Below are positions 15,597-24,346 of a stretch of 33,165 nucleotides of DNA, in pieces. The notes under the pieces are model-generated. The model was not told the origin of the DNA, did not search any database, and saw nothing but the letters and a program-made list of their open reading frames with translations. Numbering within the stretch: position 1 is the first letter of the stretch; every line of letters starts with the position of its first letter. This stretch comes from Desulfovibrio sp. Marseille-P6017 (lineage in GTDB: Bacteria; Bacillota_A; Clostridia; Peptostreptococcales; Peptostreptococcaceae). The stretch lies in NCBI GenBank assembly GCA_900604495.1, contig UWOR01000022.1, forward strand, positions 1 to 33,165, read 5' to 3'. The position numbers and the translations under genes were made by a program.

Positions 15597-15607
15597 TATA
15601 TATAATA

Positions 15608-15643
15608 AAAAAACCTTAAAGTAATATTACTTTAAGGTTTTTT
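15608..15643. terminator. Terminator after holA
   Basis: A perfect 36-base palindrome (arms of 18: six A, ACCTTAAAGTAAT-type core and complement) ending in a T run. Confidence 0.88.
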
Positions 15644-15684
15644 AGTAAAAAGAATTTTATTAAGCGAATTGAATTAAATCGAAT

Positions 15685-15712
15685 AAAAAACCCCTGATAT
15701 TTATCAAGGGTT
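15685..15712 (-). terminator. Terminator of rpsT
   Basis: On the reverse strand AACCCTTGATA pairs with TATCAGGGGTT with one mismatch and is followed by T6. It lies 27 bases beyond the rpsT stop. Confidence 0.82.
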
Positions 15713-15738
15713 AAATCTATAAAGTTATAAACAGAGAA

Positions 15739-16005
15739 TTAAGCGTTCATTCCGTTTAACTTTTGAGCTAACTTAGCTATTTTTCTAGCAGCAGCGTTCT
15801 TGTGTATAGTTCCTTTAGATGCAACTTGAGATATTCTCTTTTGAGCATATTGGAATCTTTGAGTAGCTTCTTCTTTATTTCCTGCCATTACAGCTTCTTC
15901 GAATCTTCTTATAGCAGTTTTTAATTGAGATTTTCTAGCTCTGTTTAAAGCAGTTTTCTTCTCGATAACTTTTATTCTTTTCTTAGCTGATTTTATGTTT
16001 GCCAT
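15739..16005 (-). CDS. rpsT: 30S ribosomal protein bS20
   Basis: Primary-binding protein of the 30S subunit. 88 residues, opening [17 protein letters not shown], with the basic helical pattern of bS20 ([16 protein letters not shown], then [20 protein letters not shown]). Reverse strand, strong GAGGGGGTGA site. It sits opposite holA and gpr, as in other Firmicutes. Codon use is more GC-tolerant than in its neighbours, as expected for a highly expressed gene. Confidence 0.97.
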   Translation of the reverse strand: MANIKSAKKRIKVIEKKTALNRARKSQLKTAIRRFEEAVMAGNKEEATQRFQYAQKRISQVASKGTIHKNAAARKIAKLAQKLNGMNA

Positions 16006-16130
16006 GTGAGTTCACCCCCTCATACATTTTTTATTATATTCGTCGTCAACATATTAGATTTTAACAGAAATAAATCTAAAAATCAAGGATAATTTATTCA
16101 TAATCTTATTTTTATAATATCTTGTTGCTT

Positions 16131-16159
16131 TTGACTTTTAAGATTATAACCTATATAAA
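16131..16159 (+). promoter_or_regulatory. Possible promoter upstream of gpr
   Basis: TTGACT 16131-16136, 17 bases, TATAAA 16154-16159: sigma-A type by pattern. gpr is normally read by a forespore sigma factor, and I see no convincing sigma-F/G site, so this is a weak call. The rest of the 272-base gap between rpsT and gpr shows nothing further that I can name. Confidence 0.3.
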
Positions 16160-16277
16160 AATAATTTACAACATATAATTTAATTATACTCACTTTTACA
16201 AAAATATAATTTTTGTTATAAAATACTAAAATTTGTTAACACTTATAAATATCATTCAATAAATACTGGAGGTTAAC

Positions 16278-17234
16278 ATGTTTAAAATAAGAACGGACTT
16301 AGCATTAGAAGCAAAAGAAGTATACGCACAAGAACAAGAAACAAATGAGCTCCCTGGAGTAAATGTTGAAACTAAGGAATTAGAGAATTGTACAGTCACT
16401 AAGGTTGACGTTATAGATGAACAAGGTTCTATGATAATGAATAAAGGTATAGGAACTTATATAACTTTAGAAAGTAATTTAATGAAATATGATGATGATG
16501 ATTCAAGAGAAGAAATTATAAATTACTTGAAAGATGAATTAATAGGTATATTTGGAGACGACAAAACTAAAAAAACTTTAATAATTGGTTTGGGAAATTG
16601 GAATATAACTTCTGATGCATTGGGACCTAAAAGTGTATCTAAAACTTTAGTTACTAGGCATATATTTAAAAATTACAATAAAGATTATGATGATGACTTT
16701 ACTGAAGTTGCTGCACTTAGTCCAGGAGTTATGGGAATCACAGGAATAGAGACGAGTGAAACTGTAAAAGCAATTGTAGATACAATTAAACCAGATAGAG
16801 TAGTGGCAATAGATGCATTAGCTTCAAGAAAAATGGAGAGAGTAAATGCTACTATACAAATATCAACAGCAGGTATATCTCCAGGAGGAGGAGTGGGAAA
16901 TAAGAGGAAAGCTCTAAATAAGGAGTATTTAGGAGTAGATGTTATAGCTATAGGGGTACCAACTGTAGTAGATGCAGCTACATTAACGAATGATGTTTTA
17001 GATATGGCTATTGATAATCTAATGAATGAATCTAGAGAGTCAGAAGGATTTTATAATATGTTAAAGAAATTAAAAGAAGAAGAAAAATATCAATTAATAA
17101 AAGATTCATTAGAACCATATGATAAAAACTTAATTGTAACACCTAAAGATATCGATGAAACTATAGAAAACTTATCAATAATAATAAGTGAAGGTTTAAA
17201 TAGATCATTACACCCAGGAAGGATAAGTAAATAA
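16278..17234 (+). CDS. gpr: Germination protease (GPR endopeptidase)
   Basis: GPR degrades the small acid-soluble spore proteins when a spore germinates. It is made as a zymogen in the forespore and cuts itself near the N-terminus. 318 residues. The N-terminal IRTDLALEA resembles the SASP cleavage sequence and marks the autoprocessing region. The catalytic neighbourhood is shown by IIGLGNWNITSDALGP and VVAIDALASRK (the two Asp of the A25 family), and ISPGGGVGNKRKALNKEYLG is also typical. The gene stands 12 bases before spoIIP, as in Bacillus, and shows that the organism makes spores. Confidence 0.96.
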   Translation: MFKIRTDLALEAKEVYAQEQETNELPGVNVETKELENCTVTKVDVIDEQGSMIMNKGIGTYITLESNLMKYDDDDSREEIINYLKDELIGIFGDDKTKKTLIIGLGNWNITSDALGPKSVSKTLVTRHIFKNYNKDYDDDFTEVAALSPGVMGITGIETSETVKAIVDTIKPDRVVAIDALASRKMERVNATIQISTAGISPGGGVGNKRKALNKEYLGVDVIAIGVPTVVDAATLTNDVLDMAIDNLMNESRESEGFYNMLKKLKEEEKYQLIKDSLEPYDKNLIVTPKDIDETIENLSIIISEGLNRSLHPGRISK

Positions 17235-17246
17235 GGAGGAATAATA

Positions 17247-18167
17247 ATGGAAAAAAAACGCATTAAGGCAAAATTATTGGCCTGTGTGTTAATTTGTATC
17301 TTACCAACAACTACATTCGCTATGGATAAAGATGATTTTTTTAGATATTTAATAGATTCTTCTTATCCAGAAACTGATACAAATCAAGAAAAAGACTCAG
17401 CAATTAAAAATGAAGAAGAAAGTGAAGAAAGCGAAGATTATATAAAAGTTCACATAGGTGAAGAAAATATACCAACTCTAAATGCTGGTAGTGAAGAAAC
17501 TAAAAAAGAGAGCGCAATAGCTCTTTCGACTCAATATAAAGATAATATAAGAGTTACAAGTTCAAACCCTAGAATATTAATATACCATACTCATAGTGCT
17601 GAAACTTACTCAAACTCACCTGATGGAAATTATCATTCACAAGATATAGAGAATTCTGTAATGCAAGTAGGTAGTTTGTTAACTACTGAATTGAGTAATA
17701 AGGGGTGGGGTGTAGTTCATACAACAAAATACCATGACTATCCATCATACAACAACTCGTACTCAAGTAGCTTAAGTACAATAAAAACATTACTTTCACA
17801 ATATAATACTGTGGATATAGCTATAGATCTACATAGAGATGCATCTGCTGAGGTAAATGAAGAGTCTAATAAAAATTACACAACTACTATAAATGGAGAA
17901 AAAGTAGCTCAGTTTTGTTTTGTAGTAGGTATGAAAAATGAAAACATAGATGAAGTAATGAAAACAGCAACAGATCTTACTAATTTAGCAAATGAAAAGT
18001 ATCCAGGTATAGCTAAAGCAGTAGTAGAGAAACCATATGGTAGATTTAATCAATATGTAGCTGATAAAGGCATCTTAATTGAAGTTGGAAGTAATGCAAC
18101 TAGTATAGAAGAAGCGAGTGCTAGCGTTAAATATATAGCAGATGTATTAGATTCCTATTTTAAATAA
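17247..18167 (+). CDS. spoIIP: Stage II sporulation protein P, amidase/endopeptidase
   Basis: SpoIIP thins septal peptidoglycan together with SpoIID and SpoIIM during engulfment. 306 residues, shorter than the B. subtilis protein because the N-terminal region is reduced. Seen: a signal or anchor at about 10-25; an acidic linker (about 47-65, EEESEESEDY); and the amidase domain with ILIYHTHSAETY (zinc-binding His), DLHRDA, RFNQYVADKGILIEVGSN and the final SIEEA helix. ATG 17247 after AGGAGG. Likely co-transcribed with gpr upstream and the small membrane protein downstream. Confidence 0.95.
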   Translation: MEKKRIKAKLLACVLICILPTTTFAMDKDDFFRYLIDSSYPETDTNQEKDSAIKNEEESEESEDYIKVHIGEENIPTLNAGSEETKKESAIALSTQYKDNIRVTSSNPRILIYHTHSAETYSNSPDGNYHSQDIENSVMQVGSLLTTELSNKGWGVVHTTKYHDYPSYNNSYSSSLSTIKTLLSQYNTVDIAIDLHRDASAEVNEESNKNYTTTINGEKVAQFCFVVGMKNENIDEVMKTATDLTNLANEKYPGIAKAVVEKPYGRFNQYVADKGILIEVGSNATSIEEASASVKYIADVLDSYFK

Positions 18168-18189
18168 GTTTTAAATTTAGGAGCTTATA

Positions 18190-18420
18190 ATGAGTCGTTT
18201 AGAAAAAAATATAGAGAGAAGATATAAAAAGCAAAGAAAAAGATTTATACTAAAGTTAGTATTTATCGCAACAATGACAGTTTTAACTAGTATATGTTTA
18301 GTTATAGTATATGATAATGCTAATACTATGTTAGGTAATTCTACATTTATAGATGCTAGTACAGAGATATTAGAAAGTTTAGGTATATATATAAAAAATC
18401 AAATTAGTAGCTTTAAATGA
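18190..18420 (+). CDS. Small single-pass membrane protein of unknown function
   Basis: I recognise no family. 76 residues: a very basic N-terminus (RRYKKQRKRF, about 11-20), one membrane helix (about 21-42) and a short outer tail (NTMLGNSTFIDASTEILESL). The charge pattern predicts the N-terminus inside. It has a TTAGGAG ribosome site, lies 22 bases after spoIIP and ends just before a long hairpin, so it is the last gene of the gpr-spoIIP unit and may be a sporulation protein. That role rests on position alone. Confidence 0.65.
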   Translation: MSRLEKNIERRYKKQRKRFILKLVFIATMTVLTSICLVIVYDNANTMLGNSTFIDASTEILESLGIYIKNQISSFK

Positions 18421-18436
18421 TATTACTTTTAAAATT

Positions 18437-18504
18437 TGTAAATAAAAGAAATAAAATAGGACTTAAGTTGATACTTAAGTCTTATTTTATTTCTTTTATT
18501 TACA
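18437..18504. terminator. Very long hairpin ending the gpr-spoIIP unit
   Basis: Arms 18437-18467 and 18474-18504 pair over 31 bp with a single G-U, around a 6-base loop (TTGATA). This is far longer than the usual 8-18 bp, and the following sequence has no clean T run, although the right arm itself is T-rich. Most likely a terminator; the length is odd. Confidence 0.7.
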
Positions 18505-18527
18505 TAAATGCGGATATATTATAAAAT
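18499..18527 (+). promoter_or_regulatory. Possible promoter for lepA
   Basis: TTTACA 18499-18504, 17 bases, TAAAAT 18522-18527, with the first box inside the right arm of the long hairpin. A pattern match of moderate quality in very AT-rich DNA. Confidence 0.4.
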
Positions 18528-18562
18528 AAAAGCTATGATATTAATAATAAGGAGGAATAAAG

Positions 18563-20368
18563 GTGGACAATAAACAAAGTAGAACTAGAAATTTTAGTAT
18601 AATAGCGCATATAGATCACGGGAAGTCTACCTTAGCTGATAGATTAATACAGAAAACAGGTCTTGTTAGTGATAGAGAAATGAAAGATCAGTTATTAGAT
18701 AATATGGATCTTGAAAGAGAAAGAGGAATCACTATAAAGTTACAAAATATAAGATTAGTTTATAAAGCTAAGGATGGAAATGAATACTTCTTAAATCTTA
18801 TAGATACTCCAGGTCACGTAGACTTTAACTATGAGGTATCTAGAAGTTTAGCAGCTTGTGAAGGTGCATTATTAGTAGTGGATGCAGCACAAGGTGTAGA
18901 AGCTCAAACTTTAGCTAATGTTTATTTAGCATTAGATCAAGATTTAGAAATATTACCAGTTATAAATAAGATAGATTTACCAAGTGCTAGACCAGATGAA
19001 ATAAAGGCAGAGATAGAAGATATAATAGGTCTTGATGCTAGTGAAGCTCCACTTATATCTGCAAAAAGTGGATTAAACATAGAAGATGTTTTAGAAGCTA
19101 TAGTAAAAAATATACCAGCTCCTCAAGGAGATAAAGAAGCGCCATTAAAAGCTTTGATATTTGACTCATACTATGATGCATATAAAGGTGTTATAGCTTA
19201 TGTTAGAGTTTATGAAGGTACTGTTAAAAAAGGTATGACTATTAAGATGATGAACACTAATAAAACTTTCGAGGTAACTGAAGTTGGTGTTATGGCTCCT
19301 GGACAAAGAGAACTTGATGAATTAGCTGCAGGTGATGTTGGTTATATAGCTGCCAGCATAAAGGATATAAGAAGCTGTCATGTGGGAGACACAATTACTG
19401 ATGCAAATAATCCTACTGAAAATTCATTACCAGGTTATAAGAAAGCTACTCCAATGGTTTATTGTGGTATATATCCAGGTGAAGGTGAAAAGTATGAAAA
19501 TGTGAGGGATGCATTAGAAAAGATGCAAGTTAATGATGCTGCTCTTGAGTTTGAGTCAGAAACATCGGCTGCATTAGGATTTGGTTTTAGATGTGGATTC
19601 TTAGGTCTTTTACATTTAGAAATAATACAAGAAAGATTAGAAAGAGAGTTTGATCTGAACTTAGTTACAACTGCTCCTTCTGTTATATATAGAGTTACTA
19701 AGACTGATGGAGAAATAGTAATGGTTCAAAATCCAGCAAACTTACCAGAAGTATCTGAGATAAAAATGATAGAAGAGCCAATTGCAAAAGGTGATATCAT
19801 TGTTCCTAAGGATTATGTAGGTGTAGTTATGGAGCTATGTCAAGAAAGACGTGGAACAATGTTAAATATGGAATATATAGATGAAAAAAGAGTTATGCTT
19901 CACTATGATCTTCCGTTAAATGAAGTTATATATGATTTCTTTGATGCATTAAAATCAAGAACAAGAGGATATGGCTCTCTAGATTATGAGATAAAAGGAT
20001 ATGTTCCTTCAGATCTTGTAAAACTTGATATATTAATAAATAAAGAGCAAGTAGATGCTTTAAGTTTTATAGTTCATGAAAGTAGAGCTTATCCAAGAGG
20101 TAAGGCTATGTGTGAGAAGTTAAAGAATGAAATACCAAGACATCAATTTGCTGTTCCAATACAAGCAGCGGTTGGAAATAAAGTTGTTGCAAGAGAGACT
20201 ATAAGTGCACTTAGAAAAGACGTTCTTGCTAAGTGTTATGGAGGAGATATTTCTCGTAAGAAAAAGCTTCTTGAAAAACAAAAAGAAGGTAAGAAACGTA
20301 TGAGACAAATAGGATCTGTAGAAGTTCCACAAAAAGCATTTATGTCTGTACTGAAATTAGATGATTAA
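18563..20368 (+). CDS. lepA: Elongation factor 4 (back-translocase LepA)
   Basis: Ribosome-bound GTPase that back-translocates or otherwise rescues stalled ribosomes. 601 residues, full length. GTPase motifs: [13 protein letters not shown] (G1), ERGITIK (G2), DTPGHVDF (G3) and NKIDLPSA (G4). The LepA-specific C-terminal domain is present ([19 protein letters not shown], then the basic [18 protein letters not shown]). The start is GTG 18563 with AAGGAGG upstream; the sequence begins with [20 protein letters not shown], as expected. A terminator follows. Confidence 0.98.
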   Translation: MDNKQSRTRNFSIIAHIDHGKSTLADRLIQKTGLVSDREMKDQLLDNMDLERERGITIKLQNIRLVYKAKDGNEYFLNLIDTPGHVDFNYEVSRSLAACEGALLVVDAAQGVEAQTLANVYLALDQDLEILPVINKIDLPSARPDEIKAEIEDIIGLDASEAPLISAKSGLNIEDVLEAIVKNIPAPQGDKEAPLKALIFDSYYDAYKGVIAYVRVYEGTVKKGMTIKMMNTNKTFEVTEVGVMAPGQRELDELAAGDVGYIAASIKDIRSCHVGDTITDANNPTENSLPGYKKATPMVYCGIYPGEGEKYENVRDALEKMQVNDAALEFESETSAALGFGFRCGFLGLLHLEIIQERLEREFDLNLVTTAPSVIYRVTKTDGEIVMVQNPANLPEVSEIKMIEEPIAKGDIIVPKDYVGVVMELCQERRGTMLNMEYIDEKRVMLHYDLPLNEVIYDFFDALKSRTRGYGSLDYEIKGYVPSDLVKLDILINKEQVDALSFIVHESRAYPRGKAMCEKLKNEIPRHQFAVPIQAAVGNKVVARETISALRKDVLAKCYGGDISRKKKLLEKQKEGKKRMRQIGSVEVPQKAFMSVLKLDD

Positions 20369-20387
20369 TATTAAATTTAAATAAAAT

Positions 20388-20425
20388 AAAAAAACAGATA
20401 CATAAAAATATGTGTCTGTTTTTTT
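20388..20425 (+). terminator. Terminator after lepA
   Basis: Arms 20388-20404 and 20409-20425 (AAACAGATACATA with a single wobble) around a four-A loop, ending in T7. Confidence 0.87.
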
Positions 20426-20491
20426 ATTTAATAAGATATTAAGATATGTAACCAATATATTAAATTTAATAATTAAAGAGAAGCTGGTAAT

Positions 20492-20531
20492 ACTAAATAT
20501 GTAAAAAAATATATTTTTTATTATATTTGGT
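20492..20531 (+). promoter_or_regulatory. Leader hairpin touching the permease ribosome site
   Basis: ACTAAATAT (20492-20500) pairs with ATATTTGGT (20523-20531), and inside it TAAAAAA pairs with TTTTTTA (20514-20520). The base of the stem ends at 20531, directly against AAGGAGG at 20532-20538. It could affect ribosome access. No T-box or known riboswitch signature is visible. Confidence 0.35.
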
Positions 20532-20544
20532 AAGGAGGCAGCTT

Positions 20545-21870
20545 ATGAGTAATGGATTAAAGAAGACCTTAGGATTGGGAACCGCATTATCTACCGTAAT
20601 AGGGCTAGTAATAGGTTCTGGTGTGTTTTTTAAACCTCAAGCAATATATACTACAACAAATGGTGCTCCAGGTCTTGGTATAATAGCTTGGATAGTAGGT
20701 GGTATTATAACTATTATGGCTGGTCTTACGGCAGCGGAAGTATCAGCAGCTATTCCTAGAACTGGAGGCATGATGGTATATATAGAAGAAATATATGGAA
20801 AAAAGTGGGGCTTTTTAACAGGATGGATGCAAACTGTATTATTTTTTCCTGGTACAATAGCAGCTATAGCTGTAATATTTGCTCAACAATGTGCAGAGTT
20901 ATTTGGATATTCAGCAACGAATATGTCTATAGTTCTTCCTATTGCTTTGGGTATAATAATACTATTAGCTCTTCTAAATAATATAGGATCTTCTTTTGGT
21001 GGTGCTATACAAAATATAGCAACAATAGGTAAATTATTGCCATTAATATTAATAATAATATTTGGATTTATAAAAGGTAATGGAGGTAATAGTGTATTTT
21101 CACCATTAGTTGGGCCTGGAGTAAATGCAAGTACTGCAATGGGACAAGTACTTATTGCAACTTTATTTGCATATGATGGATGGATAAATGTAGGGGCTAT
21201 AGCGGGTGAAATGAAAAATCCAGGTAAGGACTTACCGACTGCAATAGTTGGAGGTTTATCTGCGGTTATGGCGGTATATATAATTATAAATTTAGCCTAT
21301 TTGAGAGTTGCAGATGCATCAGAATTAGCATTAGTTACATCACCAGCAACATTGGTAGCTACAAGATTATTTGGTGATATTGGAGGAAAGATAATAACAA
21401 TAGGTATATTAATATCTGTATTTGGAACACTAAATGGTTATCTTCTTACAGGACCTAGAATACCATATACTTTAGCTAGACAAAATATAATTCCAGGTAG
21501 TAAAGCATTATCAAAAGTAAATAAAGGAGGCTCTCCTACAAACTCAACTTGGCTAGTTGCTATATTAGCTTGTATATATGCTTTATCTGGACAGTTTAAC
21601 TTATTAACAGATTTAACTGTATTTATAGTATGGGTATTTTATGTACTTACTTTTATAGGTGTTATAAAGTTAAGAAAAGATAATCCAGAATTAGATAGAC
21701 CATATAAGGTTCCTTTATATCCTCTAATACCAATAATAGCTATAGTTGGAGGGTTATTCGTTATAGTTAATCAATTAATTACTGCTACGATTATAGCATT
21801 AGGAGGAATAATTATAACTTTAATAGGTATTCCAGTATATAGTTATATGTCTAAAAAAAATGAACATTAA
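20545..21870 (+). CDS. APC-family amino acid permease
   Basis: Cytoplasmic-membrane amino acid transporter of the APC superfamily with 12 predicted helices over 441 residues, closest in style to the LAT/SteT-like exchangers. Seen: the first helix GTALSTVIGLVIGSGVFFKP with the substrate-binding unwound GSG, the family PRTGGMMVYIEEIYG, FAYDGWINVGAIAGEMKNP in helix 6, and the RPYKVPLYPLIPI stretch near the C-terminus. The frame extends to a TTG at 20527, but AAGGAGG at 20532-20538 points to ATG 20545. The substrate cannot be told from sequence. It stands alone between two terminators. Confidence 0.9.
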   Translation: MSNGLKKTLGLGTALSTVIGLVIGSGVFFKPQAIYTTTNGAPGLGIIAWIVGGIITIMAGLTAAEVSAAIPRTGGMMVYIEEIYGKKWGFLTGWMQTVLFFPGTIAAIAVIFAQQCAELFGYSATNMSIVLPIALGIIILLALLNNIGSSFGGAIQNIATIGKLLPLILIIIFGFIKGNGGNSVFSPLVGPGVNASTAMGQVLIATLFAYDGWINVGAIAGEMKNPGKDLPTAIVGGLSAVMAVYIIINLAYLRVADASELALVTSPATLVATRLFGDIGGKIITIGILISVFGTLNGYLLTGPRIPYTLARQNIIPGSKALSKVNKGGSPTNSTWLVAILACIYALSGQFNLLTDLTVFIVWVFYVLTFIGVIKLRKDNPELDRPYKVPLYPLIPIIAIVGGLFVIVNQLITATIIALGGIIITLIGIPVYSYMSKKNEH

Positions 21871-21921
21871 AATTTTAATAGAAAATAATATTTAAATTGA
21901 AAAAAATGGGTAAAATAAAAT

Positions 21922-21979
21922 AGATTAAAATATAAGTTCTATATAAAGTGTTTTTAGGCTTATATTTTAATCTTTTTTT
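21922..21979 (+). terminator. Terminator after the permease, with a complementary element in its loop
   Basis: Perfect 15-bp arms at 21922-21936 and 21959-21973 (AGATTAAAATATAAG and complement), a 22-base loop and a T7 tail. Loop bases 21937-21946 are an exact complement of 21981-21990, just beyond the T run. Confidence 0.85.
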
Positions 21980-22075
21980 ATTATATAGAAATTTATATAA
22001 CTATAATATGGTAAAAATAAGATGACTTAGAGTAAAATATAAATTACAAAAATAGATATTAAGGTAGGTATTTGA

Positions 22076-23203
22076 ATGTTTGGATTGTACATACATATTC
22101 CATTTTGTGTAAAAAAATGTAACTATTGTGATTTTAACTCATTTAAATTAGATAAGAATCTAAAAAGTACATATTTAGAAGATTTAAGGAAAGAAATGGA
22201 ATTATATAAAAATGAAGTAAGCGAAGAAATAACAAGTATATTTTTAGGCGGAGGAACTCCAAGTATACTAAATGGAGGTGAAATTAAATATATATTTAAA
22301 TCTATAAAAGAAAATTTTAAGGTAAGTGATAATGCAGAGATAACTATAGAGTGTAATCCTGGAACGTTAACTGTAGATAAACTTAGAGCAATGAGAGAGT
22401 GTGGGATAAATAGGCTTAGTATAGGCTTACAAGCGACTCAAAATAATCATTTAAAATATATTGGAAGGATACATAGTTATGACGAGTTTGAGAAAAATTA
22501 TAAAGAAGCTTTAAAAGAGGGATTTAAAAATATAAATGTAGACTTAATGTATTGTCTTCCTAATCAGACATTTGAGGAGTGGAAAGAAAGTTTAGAAAAG
22601 ATAACGCATTTAAATCCGACTCATATATCTGCATATTCTTTAATATTAGAAGAAGGTACAGAACTATACAACATGCATCAAAGAAAAGAATTTAAACTTA
22701 TGGATGAAGATACTGATATTGATATGTATGAATATACAATAAATTATCTAAATTCAAAAGGATATAAACAGTACGAAATATCAAATTATGCTAAAGAAGG
22801 ATTTGAATGTGAGCATAATATACTTTACTGGAAGTGTGAACATTATATAGGATTAGGACCAGGTGCTTCTGGATATATTAAAAATATTAGATATGGAAAC
22901 GTATGTGATTTAAATGAATATCATAAAATGATTGAAAAAAATGAAAAACCTATAGAAAGTAAAGAGATACTTAGTAAACAAGATAGTATAGAAGAGAAAA
23001 TATTTATGGGTCTTAGAATGAATGACGGAATAAAATTTAATGATTTTAAAAATAAATTTAATATTGATTTTCTAGAAGTTTATAAAAGTCAATTAAGAGA
23101 TTTAAGTGAAAAAGGATTAATATCTATAACTGAGGAAAGTATGAAATTAACTCAAAGAGGACGAGAAATATCTAATAGTATATTTATTGAATTTATGAAT
23201 TAA
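22076..23203 (+). CDS. hemW: Radical SAM heme chaperone HemW
   Basis: HemN-like radical SAM protein; HemW members bind heme and deliver it rather than act as coproporphyrinogen oxidases. 375 residues. N-terminal IHIPFCVKKCNYCDFNSF holds the CxxxCxxC iron-sulfur site and starts right at the N-terminus, without the extra N-terminal arm of true HemN. SIFLGGGTPSIL, NRLSIGLQATQ and VDLMYCLPNQTFEEW are typical, and the C-terminal HemN_C domain is present. ATG 22076. Position immediately before hrcA is the common Firmicutes order (lepA-hemW-hrcA); here a permease has come between lepA and hemW. Confidence 0.93.
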   Translation: MFGLYIHIPFCVKKCNYCDFNSFKLDKNLKSTYLEDLRKEMELYKNEVSEEITSIFLGGGTPSILNGGEIKYIFKSIKENFKVSDNAEITIECNPGTLTVDKLRAMRECGINRLSIGLQATQNNHLKYIGRIHSYDEFEKNYKEALKEGFKNINVDLMYCLPNQTFEEWKESLEKITHLNPTHISAYSLILEEGTELYNMHQRKEFKLMDEDTDIDMYEYTINYLNSKGYKQYEISNYAKEGFECEHNILYWKCEHYIGLGPGASGYIKNIRYGNVCDLNEYHKMIEKNEKPIESKEILSKQDSIEEKIFMGLRMNDGIKFNDFKNKFNIDFLEVYKSQLRDLSEKGLISITEESMKLTQRGREISNSIFIEFMN

Positions 23204-23214
23204 TAGTAAAAGTG

Positions 23215-23243
23215 TTGACAAAATAACTTTATAGTGATATAAA
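23215..23243 (+). promoter_or_regulatory. Sigma-A promoter of the hrcA operon
   Basis: TTGACA 23215-23220, a 17-base spacer and TATAAA 23238-23243. Transcription would start near 23250, a few bases ahead of CIRCE. Confidence 0.85.
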
Positions 23244-23258
23244 TTAAATATAATCTTT

Positions 23259-23285
23259 TTAGCACTCGGATTTAGTGAGTGCTAA
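23259..23285 (+). promoter_or_regulatory. CIRCE operator (HrcA binding site)
   Basis: TTAGCACTC, nine bases, GAGTGCTAA: an exact match to the CIRCE consensus. Placed just after the transcription start, it lets HrcA repress the whole hrcA-grpE-dnaK-dnaJ unit until heat stress draws GroEL away. Confidence 0.98.
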
Positions 23286-23303
23286 CAGCAGGGAGGTGCA
23301 AGG

Positions 23304-24326
23304 ATGGAATTAAATGAAAGAAAGTTAAATATCCTTAAAGCAATAATAAAAGACTACATAGATACTGCCGAAGCTGTAGGATCAAGAACTATATCTAAAA
23401 AGTATAACTTAGGTGTAAGTGCAGCTACGATAAGAAATGAAATGGCAGATCTAGAAGAATTAGGATATTTAATCCAACCTCATACATCTGCTGGTAGAGT
23501 ACCAACGGAAAAAGGTTATAAATTATATGTAGATACACTTATGGCAACTAGTGAATTAAGTGACACAGATAAAAAGATGATTGAAAAATGTGTTCGTGAT
23601 AATATAAATCACATACAAGATCTTATTCATGAAACTTCAAAGTTATTATCTGAGCTTACAAACTATACAACTATAGGATTTGCAAAAAACTTAGTTAATT
23701 ATAGCACTATTAAACATATACAATTAGTTAGTATGAATGAAAATAATATTTTATTAATTGTAGTAACAGACAAAGGTGATATAAAGAAAGAAACTATATC
23801 CACTAAAGTTTATTTAGAACAAACAAAATTGAATATAATTTCTGATAATTTAACTAAAAAGCTAGGTGGAAAAACAATAACTCATTTAGACGATAGATTT
23901 GTAGCGTTTATAAAACATGAAATTGGAGAGTACTCTAATTTAATTGATCAACTTATAAATGCGTTGAATTCAAATTTATCAAGTGAAGAGCTTTATATGA
24001 CTTTAAGTGGAGCTACAAATATATTAAGCTATCCAGAGTTTAATGATGTATTAAAGGCAAGATCTTTTTTCAATATGCTAGAGGAAAAAGATAATATAAC
24101 TAAGATGACAAAATCTAAAGGTATATTAAAAGATAATACAAATATAATTATTGGTAGTGATAATGAAGTTGCAGAAGCTCAAGAATATAGTGTTGTCACA
24201 ACCACATACAAAGTTGATGAAAACTCAGTAGGAAGAATAAGCTTTATAGGGCCTACTAGAATGGATTATTCTAGGATTTACTCTATAATAAGTTATATCA
24301 ACTTACTGATTAATAATAAAAAATAA
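23304..24326 (+). CDS. hrcA: Heat-inducible transcription repressor HrcA
   Basis: Class I heat-shock repressor that binds CIRCE and is kept active by GroEL. 340 residues. Winged-helix N-terminus (NERKLNILKAIIKDYIDTAE, then GVSAATIRNEMADLEELGYL and QPHTSAGRVPTEKGYKLYVD), followed by the HrcA dimer/GAF-like domain (TIGFAKNLVNYSTIKHIQLV) ending with the conserved GPTRMDYSRIYSII. ATG 23304 after GGGAGGTG. First gene of the heat-shock operon, autoregulated through the operator just upstream. Confidence 0.97.
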   Translation: MELNERKLNILKAIIKDYIDTAEAVGSRTISKKYNLGVSAATIRNEMADLEELGYLIQPHTSAGRVPTEKGYKLYVDTLMATSELSDTDKKMIEKCVRDNINHIQDLIHETSKLLSELTNYTTIGFAKNLVNYSTIKHIQLVSMNENNILLIVVTDKGDIKKETISTKVYLEQTKLNIISDNLTKKLGGKTITHLDDRFVAFIKHEIGEYSNLIDQLINALNSNLSSEELYMTLSGATNILSYPEFNDVLKARSFFNMLEEKDNITKMTKSKGILKDNTNIIIGSDNEVAEAQEYSVVTTTYKVDENSVGRISFIGPTRMDYSRIYSIISYINLLINNKK

Positions 24327-24346
24327 AAATTGAGGGGTGCAGTATC

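Noticed and set aside
20527..20544. TTG 20527 as the permease start
   Set aside because: It lies ahead of the AAGGAGG site; ATG 20545 is correctly spaced after it.
20426..20544. T-box or riboswitch in the permease leader
   Set aside because: No T-box sequence or known aptamer core; only a simple AT-rich hairpin is visible.
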